Below are positions 1-9,541 of a stretch of DNA of 64,000 bases, one piece after another. The first letter of the stretch is position 1, and each line of letters opens with the position of its first letter. This DNA comes from JADKAV01 sp963769435 (GTDB lineage Bacteria; Actinomycetota; Actinomycetes; S36-B12; UBA10799), in contig CAVYLN010000002.1 of assembly GCA_963769435.1 (NCBI GenBank), forward strand, positions 558,001 through 622,000, in the 5' to 3' direction. The position numbers and the translations under genes were made by a program. The notes under the pieces are model-generated. The model had not been told where the DNA came from and did no database searches. It saw only the letters and a program-made list of their open reading frames with translations.

Positions 1-535
1 GCTGTTCGCGATCAGCACCTTCGATGATGTCCGCCTGCGGGAGAAGTGAGCGGTAGTGCGCGAACGCCCGCCGGCGACCACCCGGGTCGTCGCGCACCCC
101 GTCGGCCTGCCACGGAAGGTCCGGTGAGAGCAACAACACACGGTCGTAGGTGTCCGACTGCGCCGCCGCCAGCAACTCCTCGGTGACCTCCGACGATCCG
201 GCGTCATAGCCGGGCCGTGCCGCCATTGCACACATGTGCCACACGAGTGGCGTCATCGCTGTGCCATCGAGCAGTAGCACTCCCGGCTCCTGCGAGGCCC
301 GCATCACGACGTTCGCGGCCGCCTCGGCCCCACGGTGCATACGCGAGGTCGCCACCTGCTCGCGATAGCTCCACGGGTGTCCGGGCGGCAGACGGCCGGC
401 GAGTATGCGACCCTGCTCCGCCACGACCGTGGCGGGCACGCCGAGACTATGAAGCCACCCGGCGAGGGCTGTGACCAGGGTCGTCTTCCCGCTGGATTCC
501 GGACCGACGACCGCGACGCGCCAGGGGTCAGGCAA
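1..535 (-). CDS. NadR-like P-loop ATPase/kinase, C-terminus cut by window edge
   Basis: The reverse strand is open from a TTG at 535 to the window edge (about 178 residues). It begins with a Walker A loop GPESSGKTT near residues 11-19 and has PDLPWQADGVR near residue 140. That pairing resembles the ribosylnicotinamide kinase domain of NadR and related AAA_28 ATPases, which phosphorylate a nucleoside. The start overlaps the stop of the upstream gene by 8 bases, so the two are probably cotranscribed. TTG is the only start I find at this place. Family membership is inferred from the two motifs, and the substrate is unknown. Confidence 0.7.
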   Translation of the reverse strand, partial: MPDPWRVAVVGPESSGKTTLVTALAGWLHSLGVPATVVAEQGRILAGRLPPGHPWSYREQVATSRMHRGAEAAANVVMRASQEPGVLLLDGTAMTPLVWHMCAMAARPGYDAGSSEVTEELLAAAQSDTYDRVLLLSPDLPWQADGVRDDPGGRRRAFAHYRSLLPQADIIEGADREQ

Positions 536-1220
536 CCGACTGGTCGTCGGGCGTCGGAGTCGGCGCCTCATCCGAGGTCGGGGTCGCGGCCTCGTCGGGC
601 GTCTGTACCTCGGCGGCCTCAGCGCCGCTCTTGGCGGCGCGCTTGGCCGGGGGCTTGCGCCGCTTCTTCGCCGCGGGCTTCCGTTGCGGCTTCGGCGGAG
701 TCTGCTGCTCCTCGACGGCGACCTGCTCGGAGACTGCTACCTGCTGCGCATCGTCCTGCTCCGCGATCTCGTCAGCGGCCTCCTGGACCTGCTCTGCGGC
801 CTCGTACGCGGCCTCGGAGGCCGACAGTGCCGCCTTGTCCGCTGCCTCGGATGCCGCGGCTGAAGCCTGTCCCGCCCGGTCGGCGAGGTCGGCTGCGGCA
901 TCAGCGGTGGTTCGGGCGACGGCGTCCACGGCCTTGGTCGCTTTGCGTGCGGCGGCCTCCGCGGTCACCCCCGCGGTCGCTGCGGCATCCGCGGTGGCAT
1001 CGGCGACCTCGGACGCGGACTCCGCGGCCTTGTCGGCGACGTCCGCGACGGTGGCTGCTGCCGTGGCGGCTGTGCGCGTCACTCCCTCGGCGAGTTCGTC
1101 GGCGACGACGGCCGCCCTACGCACCCATTCCTCGCGGCGGGCGGTCTCCCGGCGTCTGCTCCACACGACTCCCGCCGCCACTGAACCCACGGCCACTCCG
1201 ACCGCCACCAACCGACGCAT
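528..1220 (-). CDS. alanine-rich, N-terminally anchored protein with lysine-rich tail
   Basis: About 230 residues. The ATG at 1220 is chosen because AGGAGG lies 6 nt upstream; an ATG two codons earlier is possible. Residues 1-20 form one hydrophobic segment. Next comes a long Ala/Asp/Glu-rich amphipathic stretch of repeated AAD and ASEA-like units, predicted helical. The tail is basic (KPAAKKRRKPPAKRAAK) followed by Pro/Thr/Asp. The basic part looks like a histone H1-like DNA-binding tail, and the middle resembles apolipoprotein or LEA-like helices. No enzymatic motif is visible. Function unknown; a membrane-tethered scaffold or nucleoid-binding protein is only a guess. Confidence 0.75.
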   Translation of the reverse strand: MRRLVAVGVAVGSVAAGVVWSRRRETARREEWVRRAAVVADELAEGVTRTAATAAATVADVADKAAESASEVADATADAAATAGVTAEAAARKATKAVDAVARTTADAAADLADRAGQASAAASEAADKAALSASEAAYEAAEQVQEAADEIAEQDDAQQVAVSEQVAVEEQQTPPKPQRKPAAKKRRKPPAKRAAKSGAEAAEVQTPDEAATPTSDEAPTPTPDDQSVA

Positions 1221-1337
1221 GAGCATCCTCCTGTTGAAGTCCTACTCCTGCCACCCTGCCATGAGTCGGCGGCGTCTGACAGACAGACCTCAGGATTCTT
1301 GACGGAACCGCACCGGACGACACCGCGTCGTACTTCC

Positions 1338-1604
1338 ATGCGAGTCGTCGACTACCTGCAGGAACCCGGGTCCCCGGCCGTTTCCGGCCGATTGCGCTTC
1401 TCCATCACAGCAGCACGGTGCGGCGAACAGTTCCGGGTGATGGTGCTCGACGGATCCGGGAGGGTCCGGCACCGCATCCGAATCCCGTCCGAGGGTTCGC
1501 GCACGCCGGTACGCCTTACGGGGTTCCCGCGCGGCGAGGTCTTCCTCGTGTGCGCATTCGCTGAGGACGAGCTGGTCTGGTCGGCGCCCGTCCTGGCGGG
1601 CTGA
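1338..1604 (+). CDS. small hypothetical protein
   Basis: 88 residues from the ATG at 1338; a TTG at 1299 would add 13 residues. The protein is rich in beta-forming residues with no membrane segment or signal peptide. It ends in alternating hydrophobic strands (EVFLVCAFAEDELVWSAPVLAG). That suggests a small beta-sandwich, but I recognise no family. It lies divergent from the alanine-rich protein and upstream of another small cytoplasmic protein. Coding status rests on base composition and reading-frame length only. Confidence 0.45.
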   Translation: MRVVDYLQEPGSPAVSGRLRFSITAARCGEQFRVMVLDGSGRVRHRIRIPSEGSRTPVRLTGFPRGEVFLVCAFAEDELVWSAPVLAG

Positions 1605-1668
1605 CCCAGCTGCTCGGCGCAGAGGCGGGGTCCGCGCCGGGGTCGAACGGGGTGCGTAATGTCGGCCC

Positions 1669-2148
1669 ATGGGCAACTTCGAAGTGATCGCGCTGCGAAC
1701 AACTGACCGCCTTCATCCCGAGGTCTACCGGGAAGTCGGATCGGTGGTCGGTTCCTACATCACCGAGCCCGCGTCCACACCGTTCACCATGGCGCTCAAA
1801 GACGCCCTGGCCGAACCGCTGGAACCGTCACAGATCCTGAACACCGCGATCGGTTTCGCCAACGCCGTCGCACTGGTGGCGATCTCGGTGACCCAGGACG
1901 AGCAGGCCGCGGCGCGTGTGGTCCGCGAGACGCTGCGTATGGGCGATGAAACGGCCGATCCCGCGGCGGAGGCCCTCATCCTGCGCATCCTGGAACCCAT
2001 GTCGGCGGTGCCGGACGAGTTGACGGGTCCGACCCTGGTGGCGATCGCGAAGTACGGGGACATGGCTGTGCGCCTGACCGACCAACTCAACATCCCCCGC
2101 CAGACCCTCGCGGCCGCAGTCTCAGCCGCCGCGGCGCGCGTGCCATAA
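1669..2148 (+). CDS. hypothetical helical protein
   Basis: 159 residues from ATG. A TAATGT hexamer ends 6 nt before the start and no Shine-Dalgarno sequence is visible, so the gene is probably leaderless. The protein is mostly helical, without signal peptide or membrane segments, and is acidic in the middle. I do not recognise the family. It is followed on the same strand by pta after an 88-nt gap that holds pta's own -10 element, so it is likely a separate unit. Confidence 0.7.
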   Translation: MGNFEVIALRTTDRLHPEVYREVGSVVGSYITEPASTPFTMALKDALAEPLEPSQILNTAIGFANAVALVAISVTQDEQAAARVVRETLRMGDETADPAAEALILRILEPMSAVPDELTGPTLVAIAKYGDMAVRLTDQLNIPRQTLAAAVSAAAARVP

Positions 2149-2236
2149 CGACCGCTCGGCGGTCCGGCGGCGGGCGTCCGACCGGTCCCGGTGAGGTTCC
2201 TCTGCAAACTCCCGAACTCATCCTTAGGCTCAGAAC

Positions 2237-4314
2237 GTGGCCAAAGCCGTATACGTGACATCGATGGAAGCAGCCAGCGGGAAGTCGATGATCTCGTTGG
2301 GGCTGATGGAGGCCTTCAGTCGGTACTCCTCCCGGGTGGGCTACTTCCGGCCGGTGGTGGCCAGTGGTCCGGGCGAGGACAACACCATCGACCTGATCCG
2401 GCGACGGTACGGCCTTGCGCAGACGTATGAGCAGTCCTACGGGATCACGACCGAGCGGACACGCGGCGTCGGATCACTGCACGACGCCGACGGGTTGATC
2501 TCGGAGATCATGACCAAGTTCGACACCCTCGCCGCCGAATGTGATGTCGTCCTCGTCGAGGGGACCGACTACACCGGGGCCAGTGCGGCATTCGAGTTCG
2601 AGCTCAACGTCACGATGGCACTGAACCTCGCCGCCCCCGTGCTCATGGTCCTCAGCGCACATCATCACCGACCCGACCAGGTCCGGGGTGCGCTGAACGC
2701 GGCACGGCAGTCACTTCGCAATCACGAGGTCAATCTGTTGGGGATCGTGGTGAATCGGGTGGAGCAGGATCACATCCGGACGATCACGGACTCACTGGCG
2801 GGACTGGCGGAGCCCGTCTGGGTGATCCCGGAGGAACGCAACCTGCAGTTGCCCTCCTTGCACCAGATCTGCGAGGACCTGCAGGCGGAACTGCTGCTCG
2901 GCACACGGGAGTCTCTGGACCGGGAGGTCACAGGCGTGCGGGTGGCAGCCATGACGCTGCCCAACCTGCTCGACCGCCTTCAGAACGGAGTGCTTCTGGT
3001 GACTCCGGGCGACCGATCGGACATCCTGCTGGCGGCGATGACCGCCCGCTTCAGCGACCAGGTGCCGAGCATCAGTGGCGTGGTGGTGACCGGCGGCGTC
3101 GAACCGGACCCCAGGATCCTGACCTTCGTCCGCGGCCTGGACTCGTCCGTCACCCCTCTGCTGCTGTCGAGCCGGGACACGTTCGAGACCGCCAGCCAGA
3201 TCGCGACGCTCACCCCGCAGATCCGCTACGGCGACGACCGCCGGATCGCCGCGGCGCTCGGTGTCTTCGAGTCGGTGATCGACACGTCCTCTCTCATGGA
3301 GCGCATTGAGATCGCCGACACCAGCGTGACCACCCCTCTGATGTTCGAGAACCGGCTCGTGCGTTCTGCCCGCCAGGACCGCCGGCGCATCGTGCTGCCG
3401 GAGGGCGACGACGACCGCATCCTGCGGGCGGCCGACCAGCTCCTCCGACGATCGATCTGTGACCTGACCATCCTCGGTTCCCCCGATGCCATCTCCGACC
3501 GCGCCCGATCGATGGGGCTCGACATCAGCGCCGCCACGCTGATCCACCCAGAGCACTCCGACCTCCGCGACGAGATGGCGGGCCTGATGTGTTCCCTGCG
3601 CGAGCACAAGGGCATGAGCATGGACATCGCGCACGACGCGGTGACCGATGTGACGATCTTCGGGACACTGCTGGTGAATGCGGGGCTGGCCGACGGGATG
3701 GTCAGCGGCGCATCGCACACAACCGCCGACACCGTACGCCCGGCGCTGCAGCTGATCCGGACCACGCCGGGTGTCTCCGTGGTGTCCAGCGTCTTCTTCA
3801 TGTGCCTCTCCGATCGGGTGCTGGTGTATGGCGACTGTGCAGTGAACCCGACCCCCGACCCGGAGCAGCTCGCGGACATAGCGATCTCGTCGGCACAGAC
3901 GGCCGCCGCGTTCGGGATCGACCCGCTGGTGGCGATGCTGAGCTACTCGACGGGCACTTCCGGCGGGGGCGGCGACGTCGAGAAGGTGCGCCTGGCCACC
4001 GAAATCGTCCAGCGACGCCGCCCTGACCTGCCCGTGGAGGGCCCCATCCAGTACGACGCGGCGGTCGACCCCGGGGTGGCCCGCAGCAAGCTCCCGGATT
4101 CGTACGTGGCCGGTCACGCCTCGGTGCTCATCTTCCCTGACCTCAACACCGGTAACAACACCTACAAGGCCGTACAGCGTTCCGCGCGCGCCGTGGCGAT
4201 CGGTCCGGTGTTGCAGGGGTTGCGCAAACCGGTCAACGACCTTTCCCGCGGGTGCACAGTCAAGGACATCGTGAACACGATCACCATCACAGCCATTCAG
4301 GCGCAGGAGGACCG

Positions 4315-4318
<4 letters not shown>
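2237..4318 (+). CDS. pta: phosphate acetyltransferase (long form)
   Basis: 693 residues. Pta interconverts acetyl-CoA plus phosphate and acetyl phosphate plus CoA in the cytoplasm. The first ~210 residues are a BioD-like P-loop domain, followed by a DRTGG-like regulatory region (to ~350) and the catalytic PTA/PTB domain (~370-690), with NPTPDPEQLADIA and SYSTGTSGGG near its end. Size and order match the long, regulated Pta type. The GTG start lies 6 nt after a TAGGCT hexamer, a leaderless pattern. The stop overlaps the ackA start (GTGA), so the two enzymes are translationally coupled and form the acetate overflow/uptake pathway. Confidence 0.97.
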
Positions 4319-5505
<1,187 letters not shown>

Positions 5506-5612
5506 CCCTGCCGCGGCGCAAACCCTTCCGGCCGGACTTGAGTGGCTCATCGAATGCACTCCGACCGGCGTGGCTGCCGGGATTTGTCACACCCTGAGTT
5601 CATGCTCGTTCC

Positions 5613-5822
5613 ATGAGCAACAACGACGCGAATTCCCGCCAGGCAGCCGAATTCGACGGTCGGCTGTGGACGATCCAGCGACTCCTGCGCGGCGGCGATG
5701 TCGAGCGCGCTCGGGTGGAGTCAGCGCTGCTGCTGGCCGACTCCGAGGTGGCAGGCCACGACTGGGTCGCCGAGAACCTGCAGACCCTCTGGGTCGAGCA
5801 GGAGGCCAGACGGTCCGCCTAG
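5613..5822 (+). CDS. small hypothetical protein (69 aa)
   Basis: 69 residues from ATG, helical and acidic, with no cysteines, signal peptide or membrane segment. Its last codons overlap the end of the convergent phosphatase gene by four bases: CTAG serves as a stop on both strands. I do not recognise a family. It is a single small gene between ackA and the phosphatase, and coding status is moderately likely from codon composition. Confidence 0.55.
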   Translation: MSNNDANSRQAAEFDGRLWTIQRLLRGGDVERARVESALLLADSEVAGHDWVAENLQTLWVEQEARRSA

Positions 5823-6634
5823 TGCGCTGCGAGGGCCTGCTCCGCAGGCTCGGTAAGCCGCTCGGCGAGCGCCGCGCGCATGGAATCGGTCACGCCCAGG
5901 CCCTCGAGGTACGCATCGAGACCCCCTGCGCGGTCCACCTGATCGAGGGCCGTGAGCAGGTACTCCTCCCGCACTCCCATGATCGGCAGCAGCAGTTCCG
6001 GGTCGATGCTGTGGCGGACGTTCTCGAACAACTCGTCCAGGGCCGGAAGCAACTGGTGATTCGTCGCGAGATAGTCGGTCATCACATCATCCAGGTCTGT
6101 CCCGACCGTCAGCAGCACCAGCGCGATTGCCCAACCCGTGCGGTCCTTGCCGTTGGTGCAGTGCACGAGGACCGGGCCTGACTCGACTGCCAGGCCAGCC
6201 AGCCACTTGCCGTAGGACTCACGAGCGCTCGGTAGGTCGACCATCGCCACGTAGGCCTGCCGCATCAACTCGATGGCTGTCCCGTCCCGCAGGATGTCCT
6301 CGAACCTCAGCGGATCGGTGAACAAGTCCTCGACTCCGAGCGAAGATGCCGGTTCGAAGTCACGCAGAACGTCGAGCCACACATAGGTGTCGGTGACGCG
6401 GACATCCGGTGCGCGGGTCACCTCGATCTCCGTGCGGAGATCGACCACCATGGACAGGTTCAACCCAGTCAGCATGGGCAGGTCCTCGTCGGCGACGCTG
6501 GACAACTGTGTCGAGCGGAAGAGCGTGTCGCGGCGCACAAGGCGCCCACCTGCCACCTGCGCCCCTCCCACCTCTCGCAGGTTCGGCACACTCGGGACTT
6601 CAAGGCGCCTGGGCCGCCAAGGGTGATCGGACAC
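5819..6634 (-). CDS. tyrosine/dual-specificity protein phosphatase (PTP2-like)
   Basis: About 271 residues from a GTG at 6634; the frame stays open to 6667. The P-loop HCTNGKDRTG carries the nucleophilic Cys and the phosphate-binding Arg of Cys-dependent phosphatases. GKDRTG is typical of the bacterial PtpB/LipA-like group, which also includes phosphoinositide phosphatases. The conserved N-terminal PNLREVGG and RRDTLFRS elements are present. No signal peptide is seen, so it is probably cytoplasmic. It stands alone, divergent from the GGDEF gene. Substrate is not determinable from sequence. Confidence 0.88.
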   Translation of the reverse strand: MSDHPWRPRRLEVPSVPNLREVGGAQVAGGRLVRRDTLFRSTQLSSVADEDLPMLTGLNLSMVVDLRTEIEVTRAPDVRVTDTYVWLDVLRDFEPASSLGVEDLFTDPLRFEDILRDGTAIELMRQAYVAMVDLPSARESYGKWLAGLAVESGPVLVHCTNGKDRTGWAIALVLLTVGTDLDDVMTDYLATNHQLLPALDELFENVRHSIDPELLLPIMGVREEYLLTALDQVDRAGGLDAYLEGLGVTDSMRAALAERLTEPAEQALAAH

Positions 6635-6733
6635 TCGGCAATGCTCCCACAGCCTGGCTCCGGCCACCGACCGACAGGATTTCGATCCAGCTCAAGCGGC
6701 CTTCGAGCACCACCTGGACCTATCGTGTTGGAC

Positions 6734-7573
6734 GTGGCTGAGGGCCGGGACCGCTTTCGCGATCTAGCCTTGGCGTACGCCGCGACACGGGTGATACTGC
6801 GAGCACGCGATCCTGTCGAGGCCAGAGCCGCCGTCGTGAAGCTGTGTCGCGACCTCGGAGCCGAGGTGATCTCGGCCGATCAGGACGCTGCCTTTTCGCT
6901 GCCCATCGACATGTCCCTGGGCGAGGGTGAGCCGATCCTGCCGGTAGCCGAAGACCGCGAACTGCGGGACGCGCTGTCGCGGTACGTCGTACCGGCGGTG
7001 TCGGATGCCCGGACCGTCGTCGAACGGAACCTGAGCTCCGAACGGCTGGTTGAGAACTCGACCCGGGACCCGCTCACCGGCCTGTGGAGCCGGCGTGCGA
7101 TGACACTGGGCATAAACCGATGCAAGCCCGGTGACTGCATCGCGATGGTGGATCTCGACTTCTTCAAGTCCGTCAACGACACGCTCGGACACGACGCCGG
7201 TGACGCTGTGTTATCAGCCTTCGGCAGTCACCTCAGTGCCGGCACACGCGACGGTGACATCGTGGGGCGACTCGGCGGGGAGGAATTTGTGATCCTTTTC
7301 CCGCGAACACCACTGGACGAGGCCTGCGCGGTCATGGAGCGACTGCGCTCGGCATGGCACGACATCTCCCCCCAGGGAATCACCTTCAGCGCAGGAGTGA
7401 CCCTGGTTCGAGAGCACGCGGAGCCAGGCACGCGTGCACCGCAGGAAGCCTTGAAGGAAGCCGACGCCCTCATGTACAGGGCGAAAGCACTCGGCCGCAA
7501 CCGGGTGCTTTGTGCCGGTGGCCCCGACGAGACTGACGACCGGCCGGACCCAACGAACACTGAGGAGACGTAG
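6734..7573 (+). CDS. diguanylate cyclase (GGDEF protein)
   Basis: 279 residues if translation begins at the GTG at 6734, seven nt after a TATCGT hexamer; other in-frame starts lie upstream. Residues ~1-110 form a soluble sensory or dimerisation region without membrane helices. The GGDEF domain starts at DPLTGLWSRR and keeps the active motif RLGGEEF and the metal-binding DLDFFKSVND, so synthesis of cyclic di-GMP from GTP is expected. I do not see an RxxD inhibitory site directly before GGEEF. The next gene begins 2 nt after the stop and encodes a cobalamin-binding protein, which suggests the pair signals together. Confidence 0.9.
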   Translation: MAEGRDRFRDLALAYAATRVILRARDPVEARAAVVKLCRDLGAEVISADQDAAFSLPIDMSLGEGEPILPVAEDRELRDALSRYVVPAVSDARTVVERNLSSERLVENSTRDPLTGLWSRRAMTLGINRCKPGDCIAMVDLDFFKSVNDTLGHDAGDAVLSAFGSHLSAGTRDGDIVGRLGGEEFVILFPRTPLDEACAVMERLRSAWHDISPQGITFSAGVTLVREHAEPGTRAPQEALKEADALMYRAKALGRNRVLCAGGPDETDDRPDPTNTEET

Positions 7574-7575
7574 CC

Positions 7576-8673
7576 GTGAAACCGTCCAACCTGCCCGAGA
7601 TGCTGGAGCCGGACAACGTCGACGCGCATCTGGGCCTCTATCTCGACGCCGTGCACCGTGGCGATCGTCGGGGGGCCATCGACGAGGCCATGCGACTGCT
7701 GGAGAACGGCGTGGACGCCGAGCGGATCATCACGGACCTTTTGGCCCGGTCGCAGAGGGAGATCGGTCGGGGCTGGGCCGAGGGCCGTTGGTCGGTCGCC
7801 CTCGAGCATCGCGCCTCGGCGATCACGGAATCCGCGCTCCAAGCCGTATCGGAAACGGTCCTTCGCGCGCCAGGTGCCCTGGTCGAAGGATCGCGGGGGC
7901 GCACCGTGGTCGCTTGCAGTGAAGGCGAATGGCACGTCTTGCCCGGACGCATGGCCTCGGAGGTCCTCCGGCTGAGAGGGGTCGATGTCTCCTTCATCGG
8001 GCCGTCCGTGCCGGCCGAGGAGCTTGCGGCGATGCTGGGTGAGAACCCACCCCCGGCAGTCGCGATCACCTGCTCGATGCCGCGCTCCCTGACAGGCTCC
8101 TGGCGCACCATCAGCGCCATGCGCGCACTGGGGATGACGATCGTCTGCGGGGGCCGGGGGTTCGGACGCAAAGGCGAGTGGGGACTCGCACTCGGCGCGG
8201 ACCTCTGGGCACCGGACTTCTCCACGGGGGCCGACCTGCTGCTCAATGCCCCACAGTCCCGGCCTTCGCCCCGCGACCCCATCGGCAACCCAGCCCTCGT
8301 CGGCGAGGTGGGACTCCTTCGTCGCGACCACGGGTTCCTGGTGGAAGCGGCCACCGCCAACGCACTCACCGCCTGGCCGTACCTGCGCGAGACGGATGCC
8401 GCTCTGCGAGCAACCCGCGAAGACCTGGACAGCACGCTCGGCATCCTGGAATCCGCGACCCTTCTCGAGGACCCGGTGATCGTCACCGACTACGCACAGT
8501 GGTTCGAGTCCGTGCTCGCCGCCCGCGATCTGCCGCTCTCCTTCGTCCCCACAGCCTTCGCTCTGCTTCTCGAGGTGATCCCCGACGAACTCCAGTGCGC
8601 CAGGAGAATGGCCAACGTGGGACTGGAGGTATGCACCGCAGCACCGATGCAGCGAGGCGGCGGGGCACCCTGA
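7576..8673 (+). CDS. CarH-like cobalamin-binding protein without DNA-binding domain
   Basis: 365 residues from GTG. Residues ~15-95 form the helical bundle seen in B12-binding photoreceptors and contain W67 followed after nine residues by E77-H78. This is the W-x9-EH signature of the adenosylcobalamin light sensor CarH. A Rossmann-like B12 domain follows, with CSEGEWHVLPG in place of ExH-x-G and then VDVSFIGPSVPAEEL. There is no MerR or HTH domain. The last ~140 residues are a helical region I do not recognise. The start is two nt after the GGDEF stop, so output through cyclic di-GMP is likely. Light sensing is inferred from the motif only. Confidence 0.8.
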   Translation: MKPSNLPEMLEPDNVDAHLGLYLDAVHRGDRRGAIDEAMRLLENGVDAERIITDLLARSQREIGRGWAEGRWSVALEHRASAITESALQAVSETVLRAPGALVEGSRGRTVVACSEGEWHVLPGRMASEVLRLRGVDVSFIGPSVPAEELAAMLGENPPPAVAITCSMPRSLTGSWRTISAMRALGMTIVCGGRGFGRKGEWGLALGADLWAPDFSTGADLLLNAPQSRPSPRDPIGNPALVGEVGLLRRDHGFLVEAATANALTAWPYLRETDAALRATREDLDSTLGILESATLLEDPVIVTDYAQWFESVLAARDLPLSFVPTAFALLLEVIPDELQCARRMANVGLEVCTAAPMQRGGGAP

Positions 8674-8738
8674 ACGGGCAGTGACCGCCTGCCCCGACTC
8701 GGGAACGGTGGTGGCGCGGCAGCTCGACCGCATCGGGG

Positions 8739-9541
8739 TCAGGGCTGCGCGGCGACCCCGGCCTTCAACCCCGGCGCGGCCAGAGCGTGGTAGCCGCCAT
8801 CGACATGCAACACCTCGCCACTGATCGCCCGGCCCATGTCGGACAGCAGGAAGCACACTGCGTCGGCCACCGGACCCGGATCCGTGCAGTCCCACCCGAG
8901 CGGGGCCGCCTCATAGGCGTCAAGGAGGCTCTGGAAATCCGGGATCCCGCCGGCAGCCCGGGTGCGCAGCGGACCGGCCGCCACGAGATTGGCGCGCACC
9001 CCGGCGCCACCGAGATCGCGAGCAACGTAACGCATGGTGGCCTGCAGAGCGACCTTGCAGACACCCATCCAGTTGTAGACCGGCCACGCGCGACCGTCGG
9101 CGTCGAAGTCCAGACCCCACCAACGAGGCGCCATCCGGGCCCGCGCAGTCCCGCAGGACTCCGGCCAACCGGGCGTAAGAGGTGGTCGACGTGCGGAAGG
9201 CCAGTTCGATCGCCTCGTCGGTGGCCGCCAGGAAGTCGCCGGCCAGCGCATCCCGAGGCGCGAACGCGATCGCGTGCAGGGCGCCGTCGAGCGGGCGACC
9301 CGCGAGCGCCGCGCACAAGGGCCGAGAAGTCCTCGGGACAACTGGCATCCAGAGTGAGGATCTCGGGCATTCTCGGCAACGCCTCAGCCGCGGCCTCGGT
9401 CATCGGCCGCACCCGATCGAAGGTCGTGAGGATCACCTCGGCGTCGTGCAGTTGTGCCCTCTCGGCCACCGCCCATGCGATCGAATCCGTAGTCACCACA
9501 CCGGTGATCAGCAGTCGCTTTCCGGTCAACATGTCGATCAT
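8739..9541 (-). CDS. fabI: enoyl-[acyl-carrier-protein] reductase, interrupted by two frameshifts
   Basis: Three consecutive reading frames together give a complete FabI/InhA-like protein. The N-terminus has LTGKRLLITGVVTTDSIAWAVA, the middle LDGALHAIAF, then YNWMGVCKVAL with the Tyr-x6-Lys pair, NLVAAGPLRT and a GGYH tail. FabI reduces trans-2-enoyl-ACP with NADH in fatty-acid elongation. Both shifts are +1: one in GGG at 9319-9321 and one in CCCC at 9115-9118 (plus-strand numbering), where removing one base restores the frame. They look like sequence errors. The ATG at 9541 overlaps the corrected dabA stop (ATGA), an unusual operon partner. Confidence 0.85.

Noticed and set aside
335..1302. 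Plus-strand Arg/Pro- or Ala-rich frames over the first kilobase
   Set aside because: They are the complements of the NadR-like and alanine-rich genes, with no start signals or domain features.
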